This document shows, one piece after another, positions 8,600 to 17,458 of a DNA stretch of 64,000 bases (positions are counted from its first letter, which is position 1; every line of letters begins with the position of its first letter). The stretch spans positions 496,001 through 560,000 of the forward strand of contig NZ_JALKAA010000001.1 of assembly GCF_024171605.1 (NCBI RefSeq), given 5' to 3'. This DNA is from Pontibacter sp. HSC-36F09. GTDB lineage: Bacteria > Bacteroidota > Bacteroidia > Cytophagales > Hymenobacteraceae. The translations under genes were made by a program, and so were the position numbers. The notes under the pieces are model-generated. The model saw only the letters and a program-made list of their open reading frames with translations, did no database searches and had not been told where the DNA came from.

Positions 8600-8842
8600 T
8601 TAATTATTCCGCCTCACCGTCGACACAAAGGCGTCGCGCATGTCCTGAAAACGGTTAACTACTGCTTCGATAAAATCCTCATCCAGTAAAGCCTTGGCTC
8701 CCTCATCTCCAGCTACTTCGGTTTCCTCTATCTTATAAATCTGCTCCAGGTTGGCTTTCTCCAGCTTCAGGATGTACTTGTTGTTATAGGAATGCAGCGT
8801 GATCTTCACGTGCGGGTTAGGTATGTCTGCTACTACTCTCAT
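8600..8842 (-). CDS. Conserved small cytosolic protein, unknown function
   Basis: The 80-residue protein starts MRVVADIPNPHVKITLHSYNNKY, then has an acidic middle and the helix EDFIEAVVNRFQDMRDAFVS. It has no signal peptide or membrane segment. The beta-rich start and helical end resemble small Bacteroidota hypothetical proteins. It lies 65 nt downstream of the MutS-like gene on the same strand and could be the last gene of the ridA-mutS transcript. No function can be assigned. Confidence 0.62.
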   Translation of the reverse strand: MRVVADIPNPHVKITLHSYNNKYILKLEKANLEQIYKIEETEVAGDEGAKALLDEDFIEAVVNRFQDMRDAFVSTVRRNN

Positions 8843-8906
8843 GGGTTTATTTGCTTCTTATATGTTTTGATATGCTAACGTAAAATCAGGCGGCAGGTGC
8901 ACGACT

Positions 8907-10766
8907 CTAGTCTGCTGCATCGGTCCGCTCCATCTCTATACCCATCAGCTGCATCAGTTTGCTGGCGTTGAAACTTCGGCAGATGCCCCGGTGCAAGGTA
9001 TAGTCAAAGAGGATCCTGTCGCCCTCGATGGTGCTGTTGAAACTGAAGTTCTCGACACTGCCCGGCAACTCCTGCTCCATGGCACCAAGCTCCAGATCGT
9101 GTGTTGAGATAAGGCCGGAGGCGTTGCGGCGATGCAGTTGCCGGATCAGGGCCATCGCGCCAGCGTGGCGGTCGCGGGAGTTGGTGCCTTTCAGTATTTC
9201 GTCTAGCAGATAGAAGACCGGCTCCTCCCCTTCTGTCATGTTCAACAAAATGCGCAGGCGCTTAAGCTCAGCGTAAAAAGAAGAGGTGTTCTCGGCCAGG
9301 TTATCGACAGTGCGCATGGCGGTGTATACCTGTGCCGGGGCCACTGTGAGGCGGCGTGCGCACACGGCTGCACCCATAAAGGCCAGCACCATGTTGATGC
9401 CCACGGTACGCAGGAAGGTCGTCTTACCGGACATATTGGAGCCCGTTACCACAATGGTCTTACCCGCTCCCTGCATCCGGAAATCATTGGCGATGCGCTC
9501 CACTGAAAAGATAAGCGGGTGCGCCAGCTGCTCGGCGTCAAACTCGAAAGGCAGCGCGCTCAGTTCAGGTATAGCAAAATGCGGCTGGGCATACTGGTAG
9601 GCCGCCATACTGGAGAGTGCTTCAAAATCGGCGAGCAGTACAAGGCTGTTCTCTACCTGGTCCAGATGCACTGCTTTCCAGGACTCGATCCGGTAGATCC
9701 ACACAAAATCCCACATCAGGATAGTGTTCAAGAAAAAGCTCATCAATGTGCTGAGTCGCCACGAGAAATAATCGATGATGGTAGCGACTTTGCCAATGGC
9801 TGTGGAAGCAGGCGTGTCGGCTTTATAAAGTCCTGTCCTGATTTCTTCCAGGAACGTCGCTTTAAAGGTATGGGCCTCCAGATGCCGTAGCTGGTCGGTA
9901 TAGCTTTGCATGGCCTCGTACATGCCGATGCTCTTTTCGTAGTAATCATCGCGTTGCTTCTGAAACTTAAGTCCCAGGAGGTACTGAATAACCAAAAACG
10001 CAACGGCAATGTAACCTGAGTAGCCATAGAACCAGGTCGCAATAGCAGCCAAAGTCAAAACAGGCAACACAAACACCAGTAGCTTTAGCCATGGATGCGC
10101 TTTATACAGGTCCTGTGCACGTAGCCAGTCAAAGAACTCCTGTGTGCTTGTCTCGGTGTGCTTGTAATGCATGGGTTTCACGATGGCCTGCTGCAGCCAT
10201 TCCTGTTGCTCAGGCTGTGCCAGTTCTGCTACCGCTTCTTGTCTGCGCAACACTTCCGGGGTGGGTGCGGCCTGCCGGAACCACTGAGCCAGCCGCAGCT
10301 TCCCGATACTACTCACAGAACGGTTCATCAGCTGGAAAAGCGAATCCAAACCGAAGATATCCAGGTCGGAGGTATAGGGATGTTGATCGTCTTTGAAGGC
10401 AACGCCTCCGTCGAAGGTATGGAGCTTGCCCTGCAGCCTATCGATCTCCTGCAGATTGAGTTTGCTGAGTAGCTGCAGCTGCTTATACCTGTAGTCGAGT
10501 CGGCTGTGCCAGCGCATCACCAGTATAAAAAGGATGTAAAACCCGACAATGCTGATGATTCCTGCACTGATATTGCCATCTCTGAAAAAGAGCCAGGCTG
10601 CAATAGCGCCTGCCACAAACACCACTACCCTTAACCACGACACGGACTTCGATTTGCCGGCTGCTTTCTGTTCCTGTTCCGCATAGGCCGCGGCCCGCTT
10701 CTTAAATTCTTCTTCTCTACTGTTCACGTATAGTTGTTCTGTTTGCAGGTATAGGAGGCTAGTCAA
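8907..10766 (-). CDS. Membrane-anchored MutS-family ATPase
   Basis: The ORF of up to 619 residues ends in a MutS-type ABC ATPase: Walker A TGSNMSGKTTFLRTVGIN near residue 441, a Walker B-like segment FYLLDEILKGTNSRDRH, and the His loop GLISTHDLELG. A core/lever-like helical region precedes it. The mismatch-binding N-terminal domains of true MutS are missing. Instead there are hydrophobic pairs at about 45-62 and 66-85, and again at 228-246 and 251-267, so it is predicted to sit in the membrane. The start is uncertain: the TTG at 10766 overlaps the ridA stop region, and a GTG at 10727 is an alternative. Role unknown; this is not the mismatch repair enzyme. Confidence 0.85.
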   Translation of the reverse strand: MTSLLYLQTEQLYVNSREEEFKKRAAAYAEQEQKAAGKSKSVSWLRVVVFVAGAIAAWLFFRDGNISAGIISIVGFYILFILVMRWHSRLDYRYKQLQLLSKLNLQEIDRLQGKLHTFDGGVAFKDDQHPYTSDLDIFGLDSLFQLMNRSVSSIGKLRLAQWFRQAAPTPEVLRRQEAVAELAQPEQQEWLQQAIVKPMHYKHTETSTQEFFDWLRAQDLYKAHPWLKLLVFVLPVLTLAAIATWFYGYSGYIAVAFLVIQYLLGLKFQKQRDDYYEKSIGMYEAMQSYTDQLRHLEAHTFKATFLEEIRTGLYKADTPASTAIGKVATIIDYFSWRLSTLMSFFLNTILMWDFVWIYRIESWKAVHLDQVENSLVLLADFEALSSMAAYQYAQPHFAIPELSALPFEFDAEQLAHPLIFSVERIANDFRMQGAGKTIVVTGSNMSGKTTFLRTVGINMVLAFMGAAVCARRLTVAPAQVYTAMRTVDNLAENTSSFYAELKRLRILLNMTEGEEPVFYLLDEILKGTNSRDRHAGAMALIRQLHRRNASGLISTHDLELGAMEQELPGSVENFSFNSTIEGDRILFDYTLHRGICRSFNASKLMQLMGIEMERTDAAD

Positions 10767-11184
10767 TCGTGGCGATGCACTTCAACTCAATGGCAATGGG
10801 CGTTGGTAGTTTATTGATCTCCACGGTAGTGCGGCAAGGCTGGTTGTCCTTGAAATACTCAGCATAGATGCGGTTGTAGGTAGCAAAGTCGTCCTTCATG
10901 TTTGTCAGGTATACGGTTACGTCCACCAGGTTCGCCCAGTTCGATCCGGCGTCCTCCAGTATGTAGCGTACATTTTGAAACACAGAACGGCACTGTTTCT
11001 CAATGTCGTACGAGGAAATGTTGCCTGCCTCGTCCAGCTCCACACCCGGAATCTTTTTGGTGCCACGCTCCCTCGGTCCAACGCCGGACAGGAACAAAAG
11101 ATTGCCCACACGGCGGGCATGCGGGTATAGCCCCACCGGCTCCGGGGCTTTCGATGAATTGAGAAGCTCTTTGTCGTTTGTCAT
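10759..11184 (-). CDS. RidA/YjgF-family enamine deaminase-like protein
   Basis: The 141-residue protein (ATG at 11184) shows the YjgF/RidA fold pattern: PVGLYPHARRVGNLLFLSG, a middle QCRSVFQNVRYILEDAGS, and DVTVYLTNMKDDFATYN. Family members hydrolyse reactive enamine or imine intermediates, and some are aminomuconate deaminases. The usual catalytic Arg region is represented by QPCRTTVEINKLPTPIAIEL. Its 3' end overlaps the possible start of the MutS-like gene, so the two are co-transcribed. The exact substrate is unknown. Confidence 0.9.
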   Translation of the reverse strand: MTNDKELLNSSKAPEPVGLYPHARRVGNLLFLSGVGPRERGTKKIPGVELDEAGNISSYDIEKQCRSVFQNVRYILEDAGSNWANLVDVTVYLTNMKDDFATYNRIYAEYFKDNQPCRTTVEINKLPTPIAIELKCIATID

Positions 11185-11253
11185 ACTCAAATATAAAACA
11201 TTCTGGCCAGCATTGTGCTTTGAGTTCCTGCTTCTGTAACACTACAACAAAAA

Positions 11254-11278
11254 AAGCCGACCCTAACCAGGCCGGCTT
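11254..11278 (-). terminator. Terminator of the sigma/anti-sigma/DUF4097-like operon
   Basis: On the - strand, AAGCCGGCC pairs with GGTCGGCTT (one G-T wobble) across a 7-nt loop and is followed by a T-run (the A-run at 11247-11255 on the + strand). Confidence 0.85.
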
Positions 11279-11342
11279 CTCTTCCCTTAAACAAACTCTA
11301 TTATTTAACCAGATTCGGGCTAATATGTTTAAAATCAATGGG

Positions 11343-12461
11343 CTATTTTGTGAACTTCACATCGTTGTACTTGGAAGTGATGCTGAGCGTGCCTTTAGAT
11401 GAGGCGTTGCCGTACTTACCTTTATACTCTGCTGAGGTATGGCCTTTCTCCAGAGATGTGAACTTCACCAGGTTACGGTCAACTTTAAAATCGGCAAACT
11501 GAACGTTTACATCAAAGTCAAAGGCCGAATCGCTCTCGAAGTTCAGTTGGATTGGTGTGAAGCCACCATTTACATTGATGGATTTGAAGTTCTTCTGCAC
11601 GTTATCCACTCTGAATGTGCCGTATTTCACATCCATCTCCAGGGCTTCGGAGAGATTTCCGATCTTGAAGTCGCTGAATTTAGACGAACCGTGCACACCA
11701 TTGGTTTTACCAAGACTTAATGTAGAATAAGCTAACTCCACATTGCCCTTGTTCAGGAAGCCGATAGTGTTAGAGGAACTGTTACAGAATGAGGCTTTGA
11801 TGCTGTTGGAAGAGTTAGTCAGATTACCTGCCTTAAACGCACCATAGCGCACATGCAGGTCCACTTTGCCTTTCATGTCTGGCAGGTATACGTTGCCGAA
11901 GCTGTTCTTCACTACCAGATTATTATCGGCAGGCATGTTCACCGTATAGTTGATCTCAAAACTCTGATGACCGCTCTTGGAGTTCATAGATCCCATCTCG
12001 GTTTTCACAACGATGGTATTGCCACTGCGATTATCTGTTACGTTGATCTTATTCAGCATTTCCTGCGCCACTTGCTCTGAGTTGGCGCGACTGATGATGT
12101 CGACCTTCACCTGTATTTCACTGCGGTTCCAGGTGTTCACGTGCACGTTACCAAACTTGTTATCGATGTTCAGCACATCCGACTTACCTACTTTATAAGT
12201 CTTGTCGAAGGTCTTACGTTTTTCCGATTTATAGGTATAGACCTCTGCTTCCGGCTGATGTGGCACCACAATTACAGGAGGCGCCGGGGGAACTGGAGGA
12301 GTGGGCGGTAGTGTCTGCTGCACGACAGGGGTTGGTGGTGCAGGGAGCGTTTGGCTTGGGCAAGGCTCCGGCGCATAGGGCTGTGCTAAGGCCAGCGCGG
12401 GAAGTATAACCAAAAGCGTGCCTATGTGGTAGCGCAACGATTTAAATAGTAGTAGTTTCAT
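11343..12461 (-). CDS. Secreted DUF4097-like beta-repeat protein
   Basis: The 372-residue protein has an N-terminal hydrophobic signal ending near ALAQP, a proline-rich linker (residues ~30-68), then a long run of short beta-strand repeats of the type NIDNKFGNVHVNTW, VKNSFGNVYLPDM and MDVKYGTFRVDNV. This repeated x-G-x-V-x-V pattern is typical of DUF4097/DUF2807 putative adhesin domains. It is predicted periplasmic or surface-exposed. The start overlaps the end of the anti-sigma gene by 20 nt, so it is the last gene of a sigma-factor operon and a probable cell-envelope stress output. The precise role is unknown. Confidence 0.8.
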   Translation of the reverse strand: MKLLLFKSLRYHIGTLLVILPALALAQPYAPEPCPSQTLPAPPTPVVQQTLPPTPPVPPAPPVIVVPHQPEAEVYTYKSEKRKTFDKTYKVGKSDVLNIDNKFGNVHVNTWNRSEIQVKVDIISRANSEQVAQEMLNKINVTDNRSGNTIVVKTEMGSMNSKSGHQSFEINYTVNMPADNNLVVKNSFGNVYLPDMKGKVDLHVRYGAFKAGNLTNSSNSIKASFCNSSSNTIGFLNKGNVELAYSTLSLGKTNGVHGSSKFSDFKIGNLSEALEMDVKYGTFRVDNVQKNFKSINVNGGFTPIQLNFESDSAFDFDVNVQFADFKVDRNLVKFTSLEKGHTSAEYKGKYGNASSKGTLSITSKYNDVKFTK

Positions 12462-13107
12462 TGTTCTGTGGTTCAGTAGTATCCTGTTCTTTTATAGCTT
12501 CTATTTTCTTGAGCACCTCCAGCTGACGGTTCAGCACGTCGATCCGGATCTGCAGGTTCCTGATCATGGCCGCCATCACCTGGTCGGTATTCGGAGTAGT
12601 TTGTAATTGATTCTTGAGTCGGGTATAGCTGCTGTCGAGTCGGGCCAACTCGCTGTCTATCTCGCGCGTTTCGTCCAGGCCGAGTACTTTCAGATCGTAC
12701 TCGCTTAGTTCCTCACGTTTGCTGTTGATCTGGCTGGTATAGTATACCTCCACCTCCGCGAGTTCAGGCGCTACCTGGTATACCGTTGCCGGCTCTCCCA
12801 TTTCGGTAGTAGCGGCAAGGGTATTGGTGGCTGCCGGGTTGTTTTGTTTCACCGTCCAGAGCGTGATACCACAGGCCAGCAAGAGCACGATGGTGGCGGC
12901 CACGCGCATAAACATAAAATCGGCAGTGAAGTTGAGGCGCTCTCCGAAGTTGATACTGATCACCTTGGCTTCTTTGCGGGGCTTCTCTTGCTGTGCTTTC
13001 TGCACTTTCAGCTCGGAACAGATTTCCTGCCACAGTTCCGGTCTGGGCTCGAACACGTCGAAGTCTTCCCGGTTTTCATTCACAAAATCCTTTAACCTAT
13101 CTTTCAT
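12442..13107 (-). CDS. Probable anti-sigma factor, single-pass membrane protein
   Basis: Starting at MKDRLKDFVNENREDFD (ATG 13107, preceded by a purine-rich AAGAAGAG), the protein has 221 residues. An upstream ATG at 13125 is possible but less like the family. The cytosolic N-terminal region with EPRPELWQEI resembles short anti-sigma domains of Bacteroidota. A single transmembrane helix (MRVAATIVLLLACGITLW) is followed by a periplasmic coiled-coil-like domain rich in Glu, Leu and Arg. It lies between an ECF sigma gene and a secreted protein gene, which supports the call. It probably holds the sigma factor at the membrane. Confidence 0.75.
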   Translation of the reverse strand: MKDRLKDFVNENREDFDVFEPRPELWQEICSELKVQKAQQEKPRKEAKVISINFGERLNFTADFMFMRVAATIVLLLACGITLWTVKQNNPAATNTLAATTEMGEPATVYQVAPELAEVEVYYTSQINSKREELSEYDLKVLGLDETREIDSELARLDSSYTRLKNQLQTTPNTDQVMAAMIRNLQIRIDVLNRQLEVLKKIEAIKEQDTTEPQNNETTTI

Positions 13108-13134
13108 CTTTCTCTTCTTTATCATTATCCACGG

Positions 13135-13692
13135 CTAGGCCATGGAATGTGTGTCTTTCATAATCTCCAGGAGCTTCTTGCGGGCCCGGCTGTACTGCGA
13201 CTTCGAAGTTGACTCGCTTATACCCAGCACCTCTCCAATTTCGGCATGATCGAGTCCTTCCAGCAGGTATAGGCTGAGCACCACTCTGTAGCCGTCGGGC
13301 AGACGCTGTATGGCGCGTCGCACTTGTTCTACCTGCCACTCGGTATCATCATCGTAGTCCTCGTCTGCAATGTCCCCGGCGATGCGGTCTTCGAGCGGCA
13401 CCAGTTCCGAACGGCGCTTGCGCACGGCGTTGACCGATGCATTGATTACGATCCGTTTGAGCCAGCTCCCGAAGGAAGCTTCTGCTTTGTAAGAATGTAA
13501 GTTTTTGAAGGCGCTGATGAAGGCTTCCTGCAACACGTCTTCGGACTCGGCATAGTCGTTGGTGATGCGCATGCTCACGTTAAACATGGCCTTGGAATAC
13601 AGTTTGTATAGCTCATACTGGGCACGGTTATCCCCTTCCCTGCAGCGCTGCACGACTTGTGCGTTCACATCCTGAAAAGTGCTTTTTTCCAA
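13135..13692 (-). CDS. ECF RNA polymerase sigma factor
   Basis: The 185-residue protein has sigma region 2 (YKLYSKAMFNVSMRITND, AESEDVLQEAFISAF, SFGSWLKRIVINASVNAVR) and region 4 (IQRLPDGYRVVLSLYLLEGLDH / AEIGEVLGISESTSKSQYSR). It directs RNA polymerase to envelope-stress-type promoters. No ATG is available: the frame opens after a stop and the best start is TTG at 13692 with GAGG 7 nt upstream. The anti-sigma gene follows after 27 nt, so the two form a classical sigma/anti-sigma pair. The target promoters are unknown. Confidence 0.9.
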   Translation of the reverse strand: MEKSTFQDVNAQVVQRCREGDNRAQYELYKLYSKAMFNVSMRITNDYAESEDVLQEAFISAFKNLHSYKAEASFGSWLKRIVINASVNAVRKRRSELVPLEDRIAGDIADEDYDDDTEWQVEQVRRAIQRLPDGYRVVLSLYLLEGLDHAEIGEVLGISESTSKSQYSRARKKLLEIMKDTHSMA

Positions 13693-13898
13693 AATCGCCT
13701 CGTTTATCGTTCCGTTTGCCTTGTTAGTCGACTTATTCTCTTACTTCATCTTAATTTCTTTCCTCCCTTCATTCTATCTGCACTAAAGACACAGCTAAAT
13801 CCGTTGGGTTGCACCAAGTTGCAAAATATTTTTAAAATTATCCGCTGCCCACAGCTGCATTACACCGCTTCACTTATTTGTCAGGTATAGCCACAAAA

Positions 13899-13926
13899 AA
13901 AGCCAGCCCCGGATGGAGCTGGCTTT
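13899..13926 (-). terminator. Terminator of the aldehyde dehydrogenase gene
   Basis: AAAGCCAGC (13899-13907) pairs with GCTGGCTTT (13918-13926); the A-run to its left is the T-run on the - strand. Confidence 0.85.
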
Positions 13927-13944
13927 GCCTGAATCGAAATTTAT

Positions 13945-14043
13945 AAGATTTCAAGATGAACAGGATTTCCTCAAACAACGACTCTTCTAAGTTCTCAAAT
14001 TCTAGATTTGCACAAATCGAGTCCTGAAGATCCTGATGCAGAG
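13945..14043. repeat. Degenerate Bacteroidota-type intergenic repeat
   Basis: The stretch AGATGAACAGGATT and the later TCCTGAAGATCCTGATGCAG resemble, on opposite or same strands, segments at 25646-25659 and 25674-25694. It looks like a decayed copy of a dispersed element; no coding potential is visible. Confidence 0.45.
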
Positions 14044-14045
14044 AA

Positions 14046-15623
14046 TTAGTCCATTATGTCAAACTTGATGCCTTGCGCCAGTGGCAGTTCGCGGCTGTAG
14101 TTGATGGTGTTGGTCTGACGGCGCATGTAGATCCTCCAGGCGTCGGAACCCGACTCGCGGCCTCCACCTGTGTCTTTCTCACCCCCGAAGGCACCACCAA
14201 TTTCGGCACCGGACGTACCGATGTTCACGTTGGCTATACCGCAGTCTGAACCCCAATGGGTCAGGAAGGCTTCTGTCTCGAGCAGGTTTGTTGAGAAGAT
14301 GGAAGAAGAAAGGCCTTGCTTCACCCCATTCTGGATGTCGATGGCATTCTCTACGTCACCGCTATATCTGATCAGGTATAGGATGGGCGCAAAAGTTTCT
14401 TCCTGCACCATGTGGTAATGGTTCTCGGCCTCTACGATGGCAGGCGTCACATAGGTACCGGTTGCATATTGCTCGCCTTCCAGCACCTCACCACCAATCA
14501 GCAGCTTGCCACCTTCGCCCTGTACTTCTTCCAATGCGTTCTGGAAAGCCTTCACGGCATCTTTGTCGATCAGCGGACCAACCAGCGTGGTATCGCTCAG
14601 TGGGTGACCGATCGGCAGGTTCGGGTAAATCTTGAGCAAGCGGTCTCGAACCTGATCGAAAACATTCTCGTGCACAATCAGGCGGCGGGTGGAAGTACAG
14701 CGCTGTCCGCAGGTACCCACGGCACCGAATACTACGGCACGAAGTGCCATTTCGATATCGGCATGCTCGGTGATGATGATGGCATTGTTACCGCCCAGTT
14801 CCAGCAAAGACTTGCCCAAACGAGCACCAACTGCCTCGCCTACTTTCTTGCCCATGCGGGTAGAGCCTGTAGCGGATACAAGCGGCACGCGAGTGTCATG
14901 CGCCATCAGGCTGCCGATCTCAGCATCTCCGATAATCACATTAAAGATACCTTCTGGCAGCTCGTTTTCAGCCAGCACGTCGCGGATGATGTGCTGACAG
15001 GCGATAGCTGTAAGCGGAGTTTTTTCAGATGGTTTCCAGATGGTCACGTCGCCGCAAACAGCAGCCAGCATGGCGTTCCAGCTCCAAACCGCTACCGGGA
15101 AGTTGAAGGCTGAGATCACGCCCACGATGCCCAGCGGATGGTACTGTTCGTACATGCGGTGCTGCGGACGCTCGGAGTGCATGGTATACCCGTGCAGCTG
15201 GCGCGACAGACCTACTGCAAAGTCGCAGATGTCGATCATTTCCTGCACTTCGCCAAGGCCTTCCTGCAGGATTTTGCCCATTTCGTAGCTCACTAGTTTG
15301 CCTAGCGCGTCTTTGTGCTCACGCAGCTTGTTGCTGATCTGCCGCACGATATCGCCGCGTTTTGGGGCCGGTACGGTACGCCATACCTTAAAGGCTTCCT
15401 GAGCGGTCTTCACCACTTGCTCGTAGTCGTCGGCGGTGGCCATGTTCACGCTCGCAATCAGGTTACCGTCGGCAGGCGAGTGAATGTCGCGCGTGGTCTT
15501 GTTGTTTTGGCCGCCCCAATTCAGACCCGTGCTGTAGGCCGGGTTCAGTTCTTTTATACCTAGCTGCTGCAACACATCGGCAATAGCCTTTGTCATGGGC
15601 ATTTCATCTATGGCTTGTTTCAT
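14046..15623 (-). CDS. Aldehyde dehydrogenase, ALDH7 (AmaB/antiquitin-like)
   Basis: From ATG 15623 the protein is about 525 residues; an upstream ATG at 15662 is less likely. Family marks are FNFPVAVWSWNAMLAAVCGD, WKPSEKTPLTAIACQHI, the glutamate motif LELGGNNAII, and the catalytic cysteine in GTCGQRCTSTRR. ALDH7 enzymes oxidise alpha-aminoadipate semialdehyde to aminoadipate in lysine breakdown with NAD. This gives a likely role in lysine or general aldehyde oxidation, but no other lysine-degradation gene is adjacent. It is a single-gene transcript ending at the hairpin near 13.9 kb. Confidence 0.92.
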   Translation of the reverse strand: MKQAIDEMPMTKAIADVLQQLGIKELNPAYSTGLNWGGQNNKTTRDIHSPADGNLIASVNMATADDYEQVVKTAQEAFKVWRTVPAPKRGDIVRQISNKLREHKDALGKLVSYEMGKILQEGLGEVQEMIDICDFAVGLSRQLHGYTMHSERPQHRMYEQYHPLGIVGVISAFNFPVAVWSWNAMLAAVCGDVTIWKPSEKTPLTAIACQHIIRDVLAENELPEGIFNVIIGDAEIGSLMAHDTRVPLVSATGSTRMGKKVGEAVGARLGKSLLELGGNNAIIITEHADIEMALRAVVFGAVGTCGQRCTSTRRLIVHENVFDQVRDRLLKIYPNLPIGHPLSDTTLVGPLIDKDAVKAFQNALEEVQGEGGKLLIGGEVLEGEQYATGTYVTPAIVEAENHYHMVQEETFAPILYLIRYSGDVENAIDIQNGVKQGLSSSIFSTNLLETEAFLTHWGSDCGIANVNIGTSGAEIGGAFGGEKDTGGGRESGSDAWRIYMRRQTNTINYSRELPLAQGIKFDIMD

Positions 15624-15737
15624 AATTCTATCTGTTATTCTCGGGTTATGGTGTTTAAACATCTACTGAGCGGCATTTCCTGTACACAGGAGGCTCTGCA
15701 GCATGAAGATAGCCTTTTTTTCTTTTCTAATAAAACA

Positions 15738-15772
15738 AAAAAGCTCCCGCCTTGCATGGCAGAAGCTTTTTT
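15738..15772 (-). terminator. Terminator after degP
   Basis: A hairpin of about 10 bp has flanking AAAAAA and TTTTTT (AGCTTCTGCC with GGCGGGAGCT on the - strand, containing wobble pairs). It lies between degP and the start of the ALDH gene. Confidence 0.8.
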
Positions 15773-15788
15773 GTCGAATGGTTAAATC

Positions 15789-17282
15789 TTAGCGTTTCCC
15801 GATCGGGTAGTACGCTTTCAGACCGTCAGGGTATACACCTTCTATGTAAACGATGCCGGTTTCGAAGTTCTTGAGGTGGCGCTCCACATCGGAAGGCACG
15901 TTTACCGCATACTTATCAATTCGGGTGATGATGAAGCCATCTTTCATGCCCGTGTCGCGGAACTTGCTCTTGGCCACGTTGGAGATTTTAGCACCACCGT
16001 CTATACCTAGTTTATTCATTTCCTGTTTGCTCACCGCTTCAAAGGTTGCGCCGTCAAACGTTACTGAGTTGGCTGTGCTTCGCTTCGATATCTCGGTACT
16101 GTTGTTCACGTTTTTGAGCGTCACATTGGCCGAGCGGGTCTTACCATCACGTAGATACTCCACTTTCACTTTATCACCAGGGCGATAGCGGGCTACCTGC
16201 TCCAGTAACTGCGAAGATCGGGCTACTTTCACATCGTTGATTGCCGTTATTACATCGCCGGCACGCAACCCGGCTTCCTTCGCACCACCTTCTTCCACAG
16301 CGTTCAGGTACACACCATTTAATGTGTTCAGGTTCTTTTCTTTCGCGAATGCAGCATCTATCTCGCGAATTTCGGCTCCTAACAGGGCGCGCTGCACTTC
16401 ACCATACTTCAGCAAATCATCTACTACCTTGCTTACAAGGGCAGACGGCACGGCAAACGAGTAACCGGCAAAAGAGCCCGTCTGTGAGGCGATGGCGGTG
16501 TTGATGCCTACCAGGTCACCGTTCAGGTTCACCAGGGCGCCGCCACTGTTACCGGGGTTTACAGCCGCATCCGTCTGGATGAATGACTCGATGCTCAGGT
16601 CACGGTTCTGGCTGGTGCGCAGAATGTTGATGTTACGTCCTTTGGCGCTCACTATACCTGCTGTTACCGTAGAGGTCAGGTTCATGGGGTTGCCCACGGC
16701 CAGCACCCACTCGCCTACCTGCAGATCGTCAGAGTTGCCGTAGCGAATAACCGGCAGTTTGTCGGCGTTAATCTTCAGTAAGGCAAGGTCTGTAGTAGGG
16801 TCAGTGCCTACCAATGTTGCCTCAAACTTACGTTTATCATCCAGCGTCACTTCTATTTTATCGGCACGGTCGATTACGTGGTTGTTGGTAACGATGTAGC
16901 CGTTCGAGGCGATGATGACACCAGAGCCGGAGCCCATCTGCGGGCCGCGTGGCACACGTTCGCCAAAGCCATCACCGAAAAACTCCCGCAGGAAAGGATC
17001 CATTGGGGTGTTGCTGCGCTGTGTGGTACGGGCACTGTACTCCGTCATCACGTGCACAACGGCTGGCGTAGTCACTTGCGCTGCATTAACAAAATTAAGA
17101 CCTTCCGGCACGATCACGTTGCTGCTGCGCATGTCGCTTGTGTAGCGTACGGTCGGGTACTGCTGTTGAGCCTCTACTCCCTGCGGACTATCATTCTCCA
17201 GCAACTTATAGCTGCCTACTGCCACACCGCCGCCCATTAGCGCCGAAAGTGTGAGGCCAACAATAAACTGTTTCGTCTTCAT
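15789..17282 (-). CDS. degP: Periplasmic serine endoprotease DegP/HtrA
   Basis: The 497-residue protein has a signal anchor at residues 7-24, a trypsin-like domain with catalytic His135 (VTNNHVID), Asp165 (DPTTDLALLK) and Ser236 (NPGNSGGAL), a clear PDZ domain after residue ~300, and a second, divergent PDZ-like end. Do-family proteases degrade or refold misfolded envelope proteins. The start is set by a strong AGAAGGAG 8 nt before the ATG. The neighbouring upstream gene encodes Hsp20, which makes a small proteostasis neighbourhood, but a terminator separates the two. Confidence 0.95.
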   Translation of the reverse strand: MKTKQFIVGLTLSALMGGGVAVGSYKLLENDSPQGVEAQQQYPTVRYTSDMRSSNVIVPEGLNFVNAAQVTTPAVVHVMTEYSARTTQRSNTPMDPFLREFFGDGFGERVPRGPQMGSGSGVIIASNGYIVTNNHVIDRADKIEVTLDDKRKFEATLVGTDPTTDLALLKINADKLPVIRYGNSDDLQVGEWVLAVGNPMNLTSTVTAGIVSAKGRNINILRTSQNRDLSIESFIQTDAAVNPGNSGGALVNLNGDLVGINTAIASQTGSFAGYSFAVPSALVSKVVDDLLKYGEVQRALLGAEIREIDAAFAKEKNLNTLNGVYLNAVEEGGAKEAGLRAGDVITAINDVKVARSSQLLEQVARYRPGDKVKVEYLRDGKTRSANVTLKNVNNSTEISKRSTANSVTFDGATFEAVSKQEMNKLGIDGGAKISNVAKSKFRDTGMKDGFIITRIDKYAVNVPSDVERHLKNFETGIVYIEGVYPDGLKAYYPIGKR

Positions 17283-17290
17283 GTATTGAA

Positions 17291-17298
17291 CTCCTTCT
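17291..17298 (-). promoter_or_regulatory. Strong Shine-Dalgarno site of degP
   Basis: AGAAGGAG lies 8 nt before the ATG on the - strand. Such sites are uncommon in this window, where most leaders are A-rich without one. Confidence 0.7.
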
Positions 17299-17410
17299 GA
17301 TTGATGGGTTTTAATATTAAGTATTATATATATAACAAACCTTTAACGCTAATATACTATACGACAGTATACCTAGTCAAGGCGATTTGCATTCTTTAAC
17401 ATTTCTATAA

Positions 17411-17445
17411 CAAAAAAGAGGCCAGTTTAGGTAGCCTCTTTTTTG
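17411..17445 (-). terminator. Terminator of hsp20
   Basis: CAAAAAAGAGGC (17411-17422) pairs with GCCTCTTTTTTG around a loop of about 11 nt; both flanks give T-runs, so it may act in both directions. Confidence 0.88.
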
Positions 17446-17458
17446 TCAATTACTATAC

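Larger units (their letters stand above)
13693..14045. other. Intergenic region: terminator and degenerate repeat, no gene
   Basis: This 353-nt stretch contains the upstream region of the ECF sigma gene, a hairpin terminator at 13899-13926, and repeat-like sequence at about 13945-14043 (see the repeat entry). No convincing TAnnTTTG promoter or small ORF was found. Confidence 0.6.

Noticed and set aside
11188..11195. TATATTTG box directly before the ridA ATG
   Set aside because: It would make a leaderless mRNA and has no TTG element upstream; likely a chance match in AT-rich DNA.
14412..15113. 233-residue + strand ORF inside the ALDH gene
   Set aside because: Antisense to a clear ALDH7 gene; no domain or promoter.
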